64,000 nucleotides of DNA from Synechococcus sp. Cruz-7E5 (GCF_024345995.1 NZ_JAGQCE010000004.1:160333-224332), one strand, 5' to 3'; numbered from the stretch's first letter, positions 18,664-28,569 are shown. Translations and numbers: made by a program. The notes: generated from the letters alone by a model not told the origin.

Positions 18664-19023
18664 TCAGGCGGAAGGAGCCACAGCAATGCTGATGTGGCAG
18701 GTTTGCTTTTTGATGGCGTAAGCACGGCCCTGGGCCCGTGGCCGGAAGCGCTTCAGGGAGGGACCCATATCGGCGATGGCGGTGCTGATCACGAGCGAGG
18801 CCGGATCGAGCCCCATGTTGTGCTCGGCGTTGGCCACGGCAGAACGGAGCACCTTGGTGATCGGTCCGGTGGAGCGGTAGGGCATGAACTCGAGCAGGAT
18901 CAGCGCTTCGCGGTAGGTGCGGCCGCGGATCTGATCGAGCACCCGGCGCACCTTGGACACGGAACCGCGGATGTAGCGGCCGTGGGCGCGGGCTTCTTGA
19001 CTGGGGGTGGTGGTGTTGGCCAT
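18664..19023 (-). CDS. rplV: 50S ribosomal protein uL22
   Basis: A 119-residue L22 whose extended loop lines the exit tunnel. The start is decided by AAGGAG on the coding strand (19033-19038), 9 nt before the ATG at 19023 and overlapping the rpsS stop codon. The open frame could begin 8 codons earlier, but that would hide the Shine-Dalgarno. Core motifs are [19 protein letters not shown] and the conserved [11 protein letters not shown] near the C-terminus. Confidence 0.97.
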   Translation of the reverse strand: MANTTTPSQEARAHGRYIRGSVSKVRRVLDQIRGRTYREALILLEFMPYRSTGPITKVLRSAVANAEHNMGLDPASLVISTAIADMGPSLKRFRPRAQGRAYAIKKQTCHISIAVAPSA

Positions 19024-19036
19024 GGTGATTCGCTCC

Positions 19037-19312
19037 TTAACGGGCACCTTTTTTATCTTTGATGTGGCCCCGGAAGGTGCGGGTGGGGGCGAATTCCCCC
19101 AGCTTGTGGCCCACCATCTGCTCGGTCACGTAGACCGGCACATGGCTTTTGCCGTTGTGGACGGCAATGGTGTGGCCGATCATCATCGGCAGGATGGTGG
19201 AGGCCCGTGACCAGGTCTTGATCACGGTCTTGTCGCCAGCGCTGTTCTGCGCTTCGACCTTGCGCAGCAGATGGTCGGCGACGAAAGGGCCTTTTTTGAG
19301 TGAACGTCCCAT
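19037..19312 (-). CDS. rpsS: 30S ribosomal protein uS19
   Basis: A 91-residue S19 with [16 protein letters not shown] and the C-terminal [18 protein letters not shown] signature. It sits in the 30S head and contacts S13. Its stop codon overlaps the ribosome-binding site of rplV. It is 35 nt after rplB. Confidence 0.98.
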   Translation of the reverse strand: MGRSLKKGPFVADHLLRKVEAQNSAGDKTVIKTWSRASTILPMMIGHTIAVHNGKSHVPVYVTEQMVGHKLGEFAPTRTFRGHIKDKKGAR

Positions 19313-19347
19313 AGCGAATCAGGCAGACAGCAGTGCGGTGTTGAGCA

Positions 19348-20211
19348 TCAGGAATCCCGTCCGCCACGGCTCCGCTTGGAGGTGCGGCGACGCTTCCGCA
19401 GCACAAACCGATTGCTGGGCTTGTTGCGTTTGCGGGTTTTCAGGCCCAGGGCAGGTTTGCCCCAGGGTGTGACAGGACCGGAGCGGCCGATCGGAGCCCG
19501 GCCTTCACCACCACCGTGGGGGTGATCGCACGGGTTCATCACACTGCCGCGCACCTGGGGACGGCGCCCGAGCCAGCGGGTGCGACCGGCCTTGCCGAGG
19601 CTGGTGTTGCGCACTTCAGCGTTGCCCACTTCGCCAAGAGTGGCGAAGCACTCACGGCGAACCAGCCGAACCTCGGTGGAGGGCAGCTTGAGGGCGACGT
19701 AGTCGCCTTCCTTTGCCATCACCTGGGCGCTGGCACCGGCGGTACGCACCATCTGACCGCCACGCCCTGCATAGAGCTCGACGTTGTGGACGCTGGATCC
19801 GAGAGGAATGGCCGAGAGCGGCAGGGCGTTGCCCACTTCGATCGGGGCTTCGGGGCCCGATACGACCGTCTGGCCCACTGATATTCCGGCGGGAGCCAGG
19901 ATGTATCGCTTCTCACCGTCGGTGTAGAAGAGCAGCGCCAGCCGCGCGTTGCGGTGGGGGTCGTAGTGGATGGCGGCCACCCGGGCGACCACGCCGGTTT
20001 TGTCACGGCGGAAGTCAACGAGGCGGTAGAGGCGCTTGTGGCCGCCACCCCGATGGCGACAGGTGATCACACCGCGGTTGTTGCGACCTTTCTGGCGGTG
20101 TTTGGCCACCACGAGCGAACGCTCGGGACGCCGCTCAGTGACTTCGCTGAAGTCGCTGGAGGAGCGGCCGCGGGTGCCGGGGGTGTAGGGGCGGTAATTG
20201 CGGATTGCCAT
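19348..20211 (-). CDS. rplB: 50S ribosomal protein uL2
   Basis: A 287-residue L2, needed for subunit association and peptidyl-transferase activity. It has [20 protein letters not shown] and the essential HPHGGGEGR loop near residue 230 with its conserved histidine. The C-terminus is basic ([13 protein letters not shown]). Length is slightly above the typical 274-277, as often seen in cyanobacteria. It follows rplW by 15 nt. Confidence 0.98.
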   Translation of the reverse strand: MAIRNYRPYTPGTRGRSSSDFSEVTERRPERSLVVAKHRQKGRNNRGVITCRHRGGGHKRLYRLVDFRRDKTGVVARVAAIHYDPHRNARLALLFYTDGEKRYILAPAGISVGQTVVSGPEAPIEVGNALPLSAIPLGSSVHNVELYAGRGGQMVRTAGASAQVMAKEGDYVALKLPSTEVRLVRRECFATLGEVGNAEVRNTSLGKAGRTRWLGRRPQVRGSVMNPCDHPHGGGEGRAPIGRSGPVTPWGKPALGLKTRKRNKPSNRFVLRKRRRTSKRSRGGRDS

Positions 20212-20226
20212 AACGATTCAGACCCC

Positions 20227-20529
20227 TCAGGCCTCTGGGAACAACTGGATGGCATCGCCAGGGGCGAGGCGCACCACGGCTTTCTTCACCTGGGCACGCT
20301 TGCCGGCGAAGCGCCCGACCCGCCGGCTGCGGCGAGGGGGATTCATGGTGCTCACCCCGACCACGTGCACATCAAAGAGATGTTCGACGGCAGCCTTGAT
20401 GTCGGGCTTGGCGGCCCGGGGATCCACCTCAAATGTGTACTGGTTGAGTTCCAGGGCACGGGTGGCTTTTTCGGTGATCAGCGGCTTGCGGATCACATCC
20501 GCCAGCCGGCCATTGAAACGTTCAGTCAT
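20227..20529 (-). CDS. rplW: 50S ribosomal protein uL23
   Basis: A 100-residue L23, the docking site for trigger factor and SRP at the tunnel exit. It has [22 protein letters not shown] and the [15 protein letters not shown] loop. Its start overlaps the end of rplD by 8 nt, indicating coupled translation. Confidence 0.97.
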   Translation of the reverse strand: MTERFNGRLADVIRKPLITEKATRALELNQYTFEVDPRAAKPDIKAAVEHLFDVHVVGVSTMNPPRRSRRVGRFAGKRAQVKKAVVRLAPGDAIQLFPEA

Positions 20530-21157
20530 CGCCGTAGATCTCCTGAATCTTCGCCAGTGCCTCTTCGCTCAACACCAGCACATTGGCGTGGAGCAGGTCG
20601 AACACGTTGAGCTGATCAGCGGCGATCAGCTTCACCTTCTCAAGGTTGCGCACCGAGCGGCGAACCACGTCGCTGGGGGCATCGATCACGAGCAGCACCT
20701 TGCTGCCCGCCGGCACCTGCCAGCGCTCCAGGGCCGCCACGATCTCCTTGGTTTTGGGAACCTCAAGATCGGCAGCGAAGCCTTTGACCACCAGGATGTC
20801 TGCGGCGCGGCTGATCAGGGCCGTGCGCAGAGCCAGACGACGTTCCTTGCGGTTCATCGCCAGGGTGTAGCTACGTGGCTTGGGCCCGAAGATCACACCA
20901 CCACCAGGGCGCAGGGGGGTGCGAATCGAGCCCTGCCTGGCCCGGCCCGTGCCCTTCTGCTTATAGGGCTTGCGTCCACCACCACGGACCTCCGCCCTGG
21001 TGAGGGTGCTGGCGGTGCCCTGACGGGCATTGGCCAGCTGCCTGACCACCGCCCTGTGCACCAGGTCGGCTGCGGATGATTTCTTGGCGACTTTCAGATC
21101 AAGGCTGGCCTCGCCGGCCTCCTTTCCCTGCCAGTCGCGAATAACACAATTCACCAT
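20522..21157 (-). CDS. rplD: 50S ribosomal protein uL4
   Basis: A 211-residue L4 with the long tunnel-lining loop ([19 protein letters not shown], then [17 protein letters not shown]). In enterobacteria L4 also attenuates its own S10 operon; no equivalent leader could be identified here. It follows rplC by 11 nt and overlaps rplW by 8 nt. rpsJ, which heads the operon in many bacteria, is not in this cluster. Confidence 0.98.
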   Translation of the reverse strand: MVNCVIRDWQGKEAGEASLDLKVAKKSSAADLVHRAVVRQLANARQGTASTLTRAEVRGGGRKPYKQKGTGRARQGSIRTPLRPGGGVIFGPKPRSYTLAMNRKERRLALRTALISRAADILVVKGFAADLEVPKTKEIVAALERWQVPAGSKVLLVIDAPSDVVRRSVRNLEKVKLIAADQLNVFDLLHANVLVLSEEALAKIQEIYGDD

Positions 21158-21168
21158 CTGATTTCTCC

Positions 21169-21816
21169 TCAGTTCGCGGCCTTAGCGCCGACCCGCAGGG
21201 CGGGACGGATGCTGAGCAGGGCGCCGGGCTTGCCGGGCACCGAACCCTTCACCACCAGCAGGTTGCGCTCATGGTCCACCTTGAGAATGGTGAGGCCGCG
21301 GGTGGTGATCTGCTTGCCGCCGTAGCGGCCCGCCATGCGTTTGCCCGGATAAACCCGACCCGGCGTGGTGCCGGCGCCGGTGGATCCGGGTTCGCGATGG
21401 TTCTTGGAGCCGTGGCTCATCGGACCCCGACTGAAGCCATGGCGTTTCTGGTAACCGGAAAAGCCCCGGCCGACCGTGTCGCCGCTGACGTCCACCTTCT
21501 GTCCGGCTTCGAAGGCCTCGACTGTGATGGAGGCGCCAAGCTCGAGGCCGTCAAGGGACTCCAGCCGGTATTCCTGCAGGTGACGCAGCAGCTCGTCGCC
21601 TGACTTGGCCAGGTGACCGGCCGCAGGTTTGTTGACGAGCTTCTCGCGGATCTCACCAAAACCGATCTGAGCGGCGCTGTAGCCGTCGGTGGCAAGAGTT
21701 TTGAGTTGGGTGATGCGGCAAGGACCAGCCTCGATCACGGTGACCGGGATGGATTTGCCGTTGGGGTCGAAAAACTGAGACATGCCCAGTTTCTTCCCAA
21801 GGATGCCGAAGGACAT
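21169..21816 (-). CDS. rplC: 50S ribosomal protein uL3
   Basis: A 215-residue L3, an assembly initiator near the peptidyl-transferase centre, and the first gene of the cluster. Start ATG at 21816 gives [16 protein letters not shown]; the frame opens 12 codons earlier without conservation. The central [19 protein letters not shown] and [16 protein letters not shown] signatures are present. Upstream lies a 412-bp divergent region shared with ndhN, which should hold the main operon promoter. Confidence 0.97.
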   Translation of the reverse strand: MSFGILGKKLGMSQFFDPNGKSIPVTVIEAGPCRITQLKTLATDGYSAAQIGFGEIREKLVNKPAAGHLAKSGDELLRHLQEYRLESLDGLELGASITVEAFEAGQKVDVSGDTVGRGFSGYQKRHGFSRGPMSHGSKNHREPGSTGAGTTPGRVYPGKRMAGRYGGKQITTRGLTILKVDHERNLLVVKGSVPGKPGALLSIRPALRVGAKAAN

Positions 21817-22228
21817 AGGAGGGAGAAACGCCAGCAGGACAGTGGCGCGCACAGGTGCGAACCACTTGGTACTGAATCGTGCAGTCGCGCTTGGCCAGAA
21901 ACCTGGACCCTGAGCCGCTGGGAAGCGGGAGATCCGGGGCGGTTTCGGCTGGGCTAGCGGTTGGCGAAACAGTTGGCTGGGACTTGTCCGCGCCTGCTGG
22001 GCAAGGCGGCAGTATCCCGGCGGTCAGGCATTGCGCGGAGCAAACCGGCAAGCCTGGCCGCACTGGCCAGAAGAGATCGTCGCCAGCGACGATCCCGCGC
22101 ACAGATCCGGAGGCCCGGCTAGCGGTCGGGCGCAGATCAGATGCACAAGCGAACACCATACTGCATGGCTCGAGGCCAGAGCCTTCTCTCCCCTGTCAGA
22201 CTTCCGCTAACAGTTCTGAAGCTGCCCC
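21817..22228 (+). other. Divergent intergenic region rplC / ndhN
   Basis: This 412-bp non-coding gap separates the head of the ribosomal cluster from ndhN and must hold promoters for both directions. I could not identify a convincing -35/-10 pair or a ribosomal-protein leader fold. The only distinct element is a perfect 8-bp inverted repeat (GATCGTCG / CGACGATC, loop CCAG) at 22075-22094. Open frames across it are short and unconserved. Confidence 0.6.
22075..22094. repeat. Perfect inverted repeat in rplC-ndhN gap
   Basis: GATCGTCG at 22075-22082 and CGACGATC at 22087-22094 are exact inverted copies around a CCAG loop. The element is about 135 nt before ndhN and 260 nt before rplC. It may be a hairpin or a dimeric-regulator site; no T-run adjoins it. 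Confidence 0.4.
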
Positions 22229-22690
22229 ATGCCTCTGCTGCTCTCAGGTCGCCGCTTCCGTCAGGACCTGGAGAAGGCCGGCGCCCTCGCCCTTTATGCA
22301 CCCCTGGAAGGAGGTGCTGAAACCCGACTGCTTCGCCGCCTGCGCGCAGCAGGCTACGGCGCTCAGATCACTTCGGCCCGGGGCCTGGGCGACCCCGAGG
22401 TCTTCCTGTTCCAGAGTCATGGGGTTCGGCCGCCCCACCTCGGTCATCAAAGCGTTGGCCGCGGGGCCGCCGTGGGTGAGGTGCAGCGGGTGATGCCCCA
22501 GTTGGGGGCCTTGCTGGAGGGCATCAAGCCCATGGTGTTGTGGTTGCTGGAGGCTCAAGTGCTCTCCTCGGCGGAGCTGCAGTCGCTCTGTGCGCTTACC
22601 CGGCGCGAGCCCCGGCTGAAGATCGTGGCGGAGCTGGGCGGCTCCCGCAGTCTGCGCTGGACGCCCCTGGAGGAGATGGTTGCCGCCTGA
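22229..22690 (+). CDS. ndhN: NAD(P)H-quinone oxidoreductase subunit N
   Basis: A 153-residue NdhN, an oxygenic-photosynthesis-specific subunit of the NDH-1 complex in the thylakoid membrane. NDH-1 drives cyclic electron flow, respiration and CO2 uptake. Strongly conserved family blocks are [29 protein letters not shown] and [20 protein letters not shown]. The gene is followed by ldpA with an 11-nt overlap, an arrangement I recall as common in cyanobacteria. Confidence 0.93.
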   Translation: MPLLLSGRRFRQDLEKAGALALYAPLEGGAETRLLRRLRAAGYGAQITSARGLGDPEVFLFQSHGVRPPHLGHQSVGRGAAVGEVQRVMPQLGALLEGIKPMVLWLLEAQVLSSAELQSLCALTRREPRLKIVAELGGSRSLRWTPLEEMVAA

Positions 22691-23735
22691 GCAGGCTCTG
22701 GCCTGCGGTCGCTGGGTCAAGTTGATCTGCGGGGCCAGCAATCAGGATCTCGCTTCCATCGAAGACCTCTGCGGGCTCTACGCCCTTGCTGGGGTTCACT
22801 GCATTGACGTGGCCGCTGATGAAGCCGTGGTGGCTGCCGCCCGCCGGGGCCTGCGCTGGGCTCGTGAGCAGCGGCCTGAGCTGAGTACCCCCTGGCTGAT
22901 GCTCAGCCTCAGCGACGGCGACGATCCCCACTTCCGCAAGGCATGGTTCGATCCCAGCCGTTGTCCGACCGACTGCCCCAGGCCCTGCGCCCGTGTCTGC
23001 CCGGCAGAGGCGATCCCGACCGGGGCCGGTGTGACCAGGGAGCGCTGCTACGGCTGTGGCCGCTGCTTGCCCGCCTGTCCCCACGGACTGATCGAGGCCC
23101 AGAGTCATGGGCTCGAAGCATCGGCAGTGCCGGAGCTCCTGGCTCGCCTGCGCCCGGATGCGGTGGAGATCCACACCTGCCTGGGCCGGGGAGAGGCCTT
23201 CGCCCGGCGCCTGGAGCAGGTGGCGGCCTCGGGCCTGCCCTTGCGGCGGCTGGCCGTGAGTTGTGGTCTTGAGGCCGGTGCGGCTGCCACTGGCGCCCCC
23301 CCTGACGCCAGCCCGGCGACCCTGGCCAGCGAGCTCTGGCAGCGGTTCGGCCTGCTGCGACGCCATCGCTTCAAGCCCCTCTGGCAACTCGATGGCCGCC
23401 CGATGAGTGGCGATGTGGGCGATGGCACGGCCCATGCCGCCGTCAACCTGCTGCTCGCCCTGCGCCGGCTGGCGCCCCCGGGGCCTCTGCAGCTCGCGGG
23501 CGGAACCAACGGCCGCAGCCTGCCCCTGCTGCGCCAGCGCAGCGGTGGCGCTCAGGCCGCCCGGACTGCCGCCGCCGGGGTGGCCTTCGGTGGTCTGGCC
23601 CGCCGGCTGCTCTCTCCGCTGGTACTGGAGGCGGAGCGCCGTGGCCGGCGTCTGCTCGATGAGCCTGCCCTCTGGCCCCAGGCCCTGGAGCTGGCGCAGG
23701 AGCTTGTCTCCCCCTGGCTGGCCGCCGATGGCTAG
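22680..23735 (+). CDS. ldpA: LdpA-type circadian input iron-sulfur protein
   Basis: A 351-residue protein matching LdpA, an Fe-S protein that tunes the circadian period of Synechococcus to light through redox state. The N-terminus has the family segment [15 protein letters not shown] and [14 protein letters not shown]. Two four-cysteine clusters near residues 95-140 ([14 protein letters not shown] and [12 protein letters not shown]) bind the iron-sulfur centres. The start is TTG at 22680, inside the end of ndhN. It lies in a run with ndhN and the ATPase gene 20 nt downstream, which suggests one transcript. Confidence 0.9.
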   Translation: MPPEQALACGRWVKLICGASNQDLASIEDLCGLYALAGVHCIDVAADEAVVAAARRGLRWAREQRPELSTPWLMLSLSDGDDPHFRKAWFDPSRCPTDCPRPCARVCPAEAIPTGAGVTRERCYGCGRCLPACPHGLIEAQSHGLEASAVPELLARLRPDAVEIHTCLGRGEAFARRLEQVAASGLPLRRLAVSCGLEAGAAATGAPPDASPATLASELWQRFGLLRRHRFKPLWQLDGRPMSGDVGDGTAHAAVNLLLALRRLAPPGPLQLAGGTNGRSLPLLRQRSGGAQAARTAAAGVAFGGLARRLLSPLVLEAERRGRRLLDEPALWPQALELAQELVSPWLAADG

Positions 23736-23755
23736 AACGTCGATTCAGATGGGCC

Positions 23756-25459
23756 GTGTCCATGCCCAGTCCAAGCGTTGCTGCCATTGCCGCGGCTGCC
23801 CGGCCAATCACCCCGCAGCGGATCACTGACGATCTCGACCGCCTGCTGGAGGTGTTGCCCGAGCGTGTCGCTGAAGCGCTGGCGAGCCCGATCAGCCGTG
23901 ATCAGTTGCTGGAGGTGGTGCTCGACCTGGGCCGTGTACCCGAAGCTCGCTATCCGGGCCGAGCCCAGCTGCTGGATCATCGGCCGATCGAGCGGTCCGA
24001 TCTTGCGGCGGTGGTGCAGCGGCTCGGGTCCTTCGGTGGCGACAACCGGGCCGGTATCGAGCGCACCCTGCATCGAATCAGTGCGATCCGCAACCGGGGT
24101 GGGGAGGTGGTCGGGCTCACCTGCCGGGTGGGCCGGGCTGTGTTCGGCACGGTGGCGATGGTGCGCGACCTGCTGGACAGTGGCCAGTCGTTGCTGCTGA
24201 TGGGACGGCCCGGTGTGGGCAAGACCACGGCCCTGCGGGAGATCGCCCGGGTGCTGGCCGACGACCTGGAGCGGCGGGTGGTGGTGATCGACACCAGCAA
24301 TGAGATCGCCGGCGACGGAGACATTCCCCATCCCGCCATCGGCCGGGCCAGACGCATGCAGGTGGCGAGGCCTGAGCAACAGCATCAGGTGATGATCGAG
24401 GCGGTGGAAAACCACATGCCCGAGGTGATCGTGATCGATGAGATCGGCACAGAACTCGAGGCCCAGGCTGCCCGCACCATTGCCGAGCGTGGCGTGATGC
24501 TGGTGGCCACAGCCCACGGCAACGAGCTGGCCAACCTGATCAAGAACCCCACCCTGGCCGATCTGATCGGGGGCATTCAGTCGGTCACCCTGGGGGATGA
24601 GGAGGCCCGCCGGCGTGGTTCCCAGAAGACGGTGCTCGAGCGCTGCGCCGACCCCACCTTCCCCCTGGCGGTGGAGATGCACAGCCGCAGCCGCTGGCTG
24701 GTACACCGCGACGTGGCCCGCACCGTTGACCAGCAGCTGCGTGGGCAGCCGGTCCGTCCCCAGGTTCGTGAGCTGGGCAGCGACGGCCTGCTGCGCCTCG
24801 ATGATCCCGATCCCGGTCTTCGCTCTCCCCCCCGGATGCCGCGGCGTGGCCCGCTTCTGGCTGGGGACCGCGCAGCCCCAAGTCCATCCCTGGCACCCGT
24901 GCCCCTGCCCGATCCGGAGCTGCTCCCGCCCCATCGCCGCTCGACACCACCCTCCCCTGCGTCCCCTCCCCTGCGCCTCTACTGCTGCGGGGTCAGCCCT
25001 CAGTTGCTGGAGCAGGTGGTGCGCAGCCGTCAGTTGCCCGTGCAGCGCGTCAGCCAGGTGGAGGATGCCGATGCGGTGCTCAGCCTGCGCCAGCAGCTGG
25101 GTCGCGAACCCCAGGTACGCAGCCAGGCCCTTGAGCGTCATGTGCCGATCCTGGTGATCAAGGCCGACACCCTTCCCCAGATCCAACGCGGTGTGGAGAG
25201 GCTGTTGCGCCGTCGCGGCGGAGACGGGGCGGCAGCATCGACGAGCCCTGCCAGCGCCCCTGATGACGCCCATGGCGCCATGGAGGAATGCCGTCTGGCG
25301 GTGGAGCAGGTGGTGCTTCCCCATGGCCGGCCGGTGGAGCTGTTGCCCCGAAGTCCTTCAGTGCGCCTCATCCAGGCCGATCAGGTGAATGGTTACGGCC
25401 TGCGCAGTGCCGAATTCGGCAGCGGCGACCTGCGGCGGCTGCGGGTCTTCCCTCCATGA
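23756..25459 (+). CDS. Ycf45-like AAA ATPase with degenerate R3H domain
   Basis: A 567-residue protein of the Ycf45 family, related to the SpoIIIAA-type ATPases. Walker [10 protein letters not shown] lies near residue 151 and Walker [14 protein letters not shown] near 225. A Pro-rich linker follows (about 365-405), then a conserved alpha/beta segment. The C-terminal part ([14 protein letters not shown] and onward) aligns with the R3H single-stranded nucleic-acid-binding domain, but the usual histidine is replaced. Ycf45 is conserved in cyanobacteria and some plastid genomes; its function is not known. Start is GTG. Confidence 0.88.
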   Translation: MSMPSPSVAAIAAAARPITPQRITDDLDRLLEVLPERVAEALASPISRDQLLEVVLDLGRVPEARYPGRAQLLDHRPIERSDLAAVVQRLGSFGGDNRAGIERTLHRISAIRNRGGEVVGLTCRVGRAVFGTVAMVRDLLDSGQSLLLMGRPGVGKTTALREIARVLADDLERRVVVIDTSNEIAGDGDIPHPAIGRARRMQVARPEQQHQVMIEAVENHMPEVIVIDEIGTELEAQAARTIAERGVMLVATAHGNELANLIKNPTLADLIGGIQSVTLGDEEARRRGSQKTVLERCADPTFPLAVEMHSRSRWLVHRDVARTVDQQLRGQPVRPQVRELGSDGLLRLDDPDPGLRSPPRMPRRGPLLAGDRAAPSPSLAPVPLPDPELLPPHRRSTPPSPASPPLRLYCCGVSPQLLEQVVRSRQLPVQRVSQVEDADAVLSLRQQLGREPQVRSQALERHVPILVIKADTLPQIQRGVERLLRRRGGDGAAASTSPASAPDDAHGAMEECRLAVEQVVLPHGRPVELLPRSPSVRLIQADQVNGYGLRSAEFGSGDLRRLRVFPP

Positions 25460-25504
25460 AACGGCCGGGCTGCGGTAGGCAGGTTCGCCGCCGGCATTCA
25501 GAGA

Positions 25505-25535
25505 TTGACGAAGGACGGCCCGCTGTGGGTAACTA
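25505..25535 (+). promoter_or_regulatory. Possible promoter for tRNA-Gln
   Basis: TTGACG at 25505-25510 matches a sigma-70 -35 box well; a poorer -10 candidate TAACTA follows at 25530-25535 with a long 19-nt spacer. It lies about 80 nt before tRNA-Gln in a non-coding gap of 157 nt after the ATPase gene. Confidence 0.3.
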
Positions 25536-25616
25536 ACAGGGCAACCGGTAAAGCGACCGACCAACCTGTATCCATCCACATGGATCGATTGGATTGGAAG
25601 GCCGCCACTGGAGCTT

Positions 25617-25688
25617 TGGGCCGTCGCCAAGTGGTAAGGCAGCGGGTTTTGGTCCCGCCATTCCTAGGTTCGAATCCTAGCGGCCCAG
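25617..25688 (+). tRNA. tRNA-Gln (anticodon UUG)
   Basis: A 72-nt tRNA with a 7-bp acceptor stem (TGGGCCG with CGGCCCA), discriminator G, short D-arm, anticodon stem GCGGG/CCCGC with TTG in the loop, and a T-arm with GGTTCGAATCC. The HAD hydrolase start codon is only 17 nt after its 3' end, so tRNA and mRNA may be cut from one transcript. Confidence 0.96.
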
Positions 25689-25705
25689 TTCTGAGAGATC
25701 CCTGC

Positions 25706-26455
25706 GTGACCCCCGGCCCGCTGCTGGTGTTCGATTTCGATGGCGTCCTCGTCGACGGCATGGCGGAGTACTGGTGGGCAGCTCGCCAGGCGGCCCTGAG
25801 GCTGCGGCCGGACCTCACCCTTCCCGAGCAGGCTCCCGTTGCCTTCGCCCGGCTGCGCCCGCTGATCCACAAGGGCTGGGAGATGGTGCTGGTGGCCGCG
25901 GAGCTGTCCCGCAGCTCCAGCGACCTCACCGCCCCGGGTGCGGCCTACGACCAGGCCCTGGCTCCAGCGCTGGCCCACTGGGGCTGGAGCCCCGAGATCT
26001 TGCAGACGGCCCTCGAAGAGGTGCGCCGGCAGGCCATTGAGGCCGATCGTCTTCATTGGCTGGCGCTGCACCGGCCCTACCCCGGAGTGCCGCAGCGGCT
26101 GCGGGCCCTGGCGGCGGAGGCGGCCGACTGGGCCGTGCTCACCACCAAGGGCGGCGCCTTCGCCCGGGAGCTGCTGACGGCCCACGACCTCGTTCCCCTG
26201 TACACCTTCGGCCACGAGGACGGCAGCAAGCCCGAGGTGCTGCTGCGCCTGCGCACGCTGCAGCGGCCGCTCTGGTTCATCGAGGACCGCCGGTCCACGC
26301 TCGAGGCGGTGCGCTCCACCGCTGGACTGGAGGCGGTGCGCTGCTTCCTGGTGAGCTGGGGTTACCTGGGGCCCCACGATCTGATTGCTTTGCCCGAGGG
26401 GCTGGCGGTGCTGGAGCCTGCGGCCTTCGCGGCCCCCTTGGCTACGTGGCCCTGA
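25706..26455 (+). CDS. HAD-superfamily hydrolase
   Basis: A 249-residue haloacid-dehalogenase-type phosphatase. Motif I is [10 protein letters not shown] near residues 8-17, with the nucleophile and the acid Asp two apart. Motif II threonine is in VLTTKGG, the motif III lysine in GSKPEV, and the motif IV acids in FIEDRRST. A helical cap domain spans about 20-130. GTG at 25706 is chosen because the open frame further upstream runs through tRNA-Gln. The substrate is unknown. The LexA-like site of recA begins 9 nt after its stop. Confidence 0.87.
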   Translation: MTPGPLLVFDFDGVLVDGMAEYWWAARQAALRLRPDLTLPEQAPVAFARLRPLIHKGWEMVLVAAELSRSSSDLTAPGAAYDQALAPALAHWGWSPEILQTALEEVRRQAIEADRLHWLALHRPYPGVPQRLRALAAEAADWAVLTTKGGAFARELLTAHDLVPLYTFGHEDGSKPEVLLRLRTLQRPLWFIEDRRSTLEAVRSTAGLEAVRCFLVSWGYLGPHDLIALPEGLAVLEPAAFAAPLATWP

Positions 26456-26463
26456 TCCGCTAG

Positions 26464-26480
26464 CGTACGCCTGTACTAAT
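26464..26480 (+). promoter_or_regulatory. LexA-box-like site and -10 of the recA promoter
   Basis: CGTACGCCTGTACT at 26464-26477 matches 13 of 14 positions of the cyanobacterial LexA consensus RGTACNNNDGTWCB as I recall it; only the first base deviates. It overlaps a -10-like TACTAAT (26474-26480), so a bound repressor would block RNA polymerase. It lies about 155 nt before the recA ATG, giving a long 5' leader. Confidence 0.6.
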
Positions 26481-26633
26481 TTGAGTTACCCGGCGTCAGG
26501 GGCCTGCTGCCGCTGTTTTGCCACCGCCTTGATACATCCATCGGCTTTGGTGGCACCTGTAGCTGTGAGGCCGCACGGCGACATCCCCCAGGGTCCGTCC
26601 CTTTCCGGCCCGTTCCTTCGTTTTCTTCTGACC

Positions 26634-27833
26634 ATGCCTGTCGACCCCAAGAGCACCGACCTCAGGTCGGCCCAGCCCCGCTCCTCAAGCGCGTCAGCGG
26701 CCGGCGCAGCTGAGCGCGACAAGGCCCTCAACCTGGTGCTCGGCCAGATCGAGCGCAACTTCGGCAAGGGCTCGATCATGCGCCTGGGGGATGCCTCCCG
26801 GATGCGGGTTGAAACGATGTCCACCGGTGCCCTCACTCTCGATCTTGCCCTGGGCGGCGGGTATCCCAAGGGCCGGGTGGTGGAGGTCTATGGGCCAGAG
26901 AGTTCCGGCAAGACCACCCTCACCCTCCATGCCATCGCCGAAGCGCAGCGCCGTGGCGGGGTGGCCGCCTTTGTGGATGCGGAGCATGCGCTCGACCCGG
27001 TTTATGCCGCTGCCCTGGGTGTTGATATTGAAAATCTGCTGGTGTCCCAGCCCGATACGGGTGAAATGGCACTGGAGATCGTCGATCAGCTGGTGCGCTC
27101 CGCCGCCGTCGATATCGTTGTTGTCGACTCGGTGGCTGCTCTCACTCCGCGGGCTGAGATTGAGGGTGAAATGGGTGATCTTGCCGTCGGCAGCCAGGCC
27201 CGCCTGATGAGCCAGGCGATGCGCAAGATCACCGGCAACATCGGCAAGTCGGGTTGCACGGTGATCTTTCTCAACCAGCTGCGCCAGAAGATCGGCGTCA
27301 CCTACGGCAACCCTGAAACCACCACCGGCGGCAACGCCCTCAAGTTCTATGCCTCGGTGCGGCTCGATATCCGTCGCATCCAGACCCTCAAGCGCGGCAC
27401 GGAGGAATACGGCATCCGCGCCAAGGTGAAGGTGGCCAAGAACAAGGTGGCGCCCCCGTTCCGAATCGCCGAGTTCGACATTCTCTTCGGCCGTGGCATC
27501 AGCACCCTGGGCTGTGTGCTTGACCTGGCCGAGGAAACCGGTGTGGTGGTCCGCAAGGGTGCCTGGTACAGCTACGGCGGTGACAACATCGGTCAGGGCC
27601 GCGACAACACCATCACCTGGTTGGAGCAGAACCCGGAGCAGAAGGAGCTGATCGAGGCCGAGGTCCGGCGGAAGCTCACCGATGGTGCTGATGTGACCGC
27701 CAATTCGCTCAAGCCACTGGCAGCGGCGGCCGCCAAGCTCGCCGCCACGAGCTCGAGCGCTTCGTCTGTCTCGGAATCCACCGAATCAGCCATGGAGCAC
27801 GGTGCTGATGCTCTGGAGCCTGCTGTCAGCTGA
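26634..27833 (+). CDS. recA: Recombinase RecA
   Basis: A 399-residue RecA, the ATP-dependent strand-exchange protein and LexA co-protease. Walker [10 protein letters not shown] begins at about residue 87. Other marks are [19 protein letters not shown], the L1/L2 DNA-binding loops (EIEGEMGD and [17 protein letters not shown]) and [17 protein letters not shown] at 26634 is chosen; the open frame runs back into the HAD gene without conservation. The C-terminal tail from about 350 is Ala/Ser-rich and acidic at the end, longer than in E. coli (353 residues). A LexA-like box lies upstream. Confidence 0.98.
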   Translation: MPVDPKSTDLRSAQPRSSSASAAGAAERDKALNLVLGQIERNFGKGSIMRLGDASRMRVETMSTGALTLDLALGGGYPKGRVVEVYGPESSGKTTLTLHAIAEAQRRGGVAAFVDAEHALDPVYAAALGVDIENLLVSQPDTGEMALEIVDQLVRSAAVDIVVVDSVAALTPRAEIEGEMGDLAVGSQARLMSQAMRKITGNIGKSGCTVIFLNQLRQKIGVTYGNPETTTGGNALKFYASVRLDIRRIQTLKRGTEEYGIRAKVKVAKNKVAPPFRIAEFDILFGRGISTLGCVLDLAEETGVVVRKGAWYSYGGDNIGQGRDNTITWLEQNPEQKELIEAEVRRKLTDGADVTANSLKPLAAAAAKLAATSSSASSVSESTESAMEHGADALEPAVS

Positions 27834-27855
27834 GATCAGGCAGGCGAAGCACAGC

Positions 27856-28236
27856 TCAGATCAGCGGAACCTCAAGCCTGCTGGCCTCGGGATCTTGCCC
27901 GGTGGCCGCAGGAGTTGGGGCGGACGGTTGAGAGTCCTGCAGGAAGGTGGCAACCCGCTGCAGTTCCTGGATGGCCTCGGCGCCTTCGAGCTTCACAAGT
28001 TCGCAGCCGTTGCGAGATTCCACCCAGCTGATCCCGAAATCGGAGACGAGAAAGCGCACCATGTGAGCGTCTCCGAGGTCGGCCACGAATGAGGCACCAT
28101 GGCCATCTCGGCCATCACCGCAGACGTAGCAGGTGGCTACCAGTCCTTTGCGCTGCAGGCTGCTGGCCAGGGCCTGCAGGCTCATCACCAGGTCGAGCAC
28201 TACGGAGCGGTATTGCTCAGCGAGGCGGGGAAACAT
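27856..28236 (-). CDS. DUF1815 family protein
   Basis: A 126-residue protein beginning MFPRLAEQYRSVVLDLVMSL and carrying VRFLVSDFGISWVE and LVKLEGAEAIQELQ, the pattern of DUF1815, a family I know only from cyanobacteria. A single pair of cysteines (TCYVCGDG) sits in the middle. The C-terminal 25 residues are Pro/Ala-rich and probably disordered. Function is unknown; a small cytoplasmic regulatory or binding protein is a guess. It is convergent with recA, only 22 bp between stops. Confidence 0.85.
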   Translation of the reverse strand: MFPRLAEQYRSVVLDLVMSLQALASSLQRKGLVATCYVCGDGRDGHGASFVADLGDAHMVRFLVSDFGISWVESRNGCELVKLEGAEAIQELQRVATFLQDSQPSAPTPAATGQDPEASRLEVPLI

Positions 28237-28323
28237 CGGTCAGCTCAGGAATTGGGGTGATCCTAAGGTTTTCTTCCACTTTCTGCCACGGCTGAAGGCT
28301 GGTGTGGGCAAAGGCGCACCCGC

Positions 28324-28569
28324 TCAATCGGAGAGGGTCCACCAGCCGACAGATGGTCCGATGAAGCGGACTGTGACCCAGAACAGCACCAGGGCTGCAA
28401 TGCCCACCCAAGCCCCCTGGGTGGAGACCTGAACAAAGCGGTCTGCCTGGCGGCGGGTCAATGGCAGCCAAGGGGCCAGCCGCGGGGAGGTGTCCTTGGC
28501 GGAGCTGGGGTTCTTCTGCGGCCCCCGGGGCGGTAAACCCTGTTCCGAGCGGCGTTTGGCCTCTCCCAT
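28324..28569 (-). CDS. DUF2839 family small membrane protein
   Basis: An 81-residue protein that starts MGEAKRRSEQGLPPRG and ends with WLPLTRRQADRFVQVSTQGAW followed by one transmembrane helix (about 55-75, WVGIAALVLFWVTVRFIG). This is the DUF2839 pattern, restricted to cyanobacteria. ATG at 28569 fits the family start; the much longer open frame upstream is a shadow of the helicase gene's strand context. Function is unknown. Confidence 0.87.
   Translation of the reverse strand: MGEAKRRSEQGLPPRGPQKNPSSAKDTSPRLAPWLPLTRRQADRFVQVSTQGAWVGIAALVLFWVTVRFIGPSVGWWTLSD

Noticed and set aside
21879..22493. 204-codon plus-strand frame across the rplC-ndhN gap
   Set aside because: It overlaps ndhN in another frame and has no recognisable similarity.
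23732..25324. 530-codon open frame on the minus strand
   Set aside because: It is antisense to the Ycf45-like ATPase gene, shows no family resemblance and its composition (His/Gln-rich) is typical of GC-rich shadow frames.
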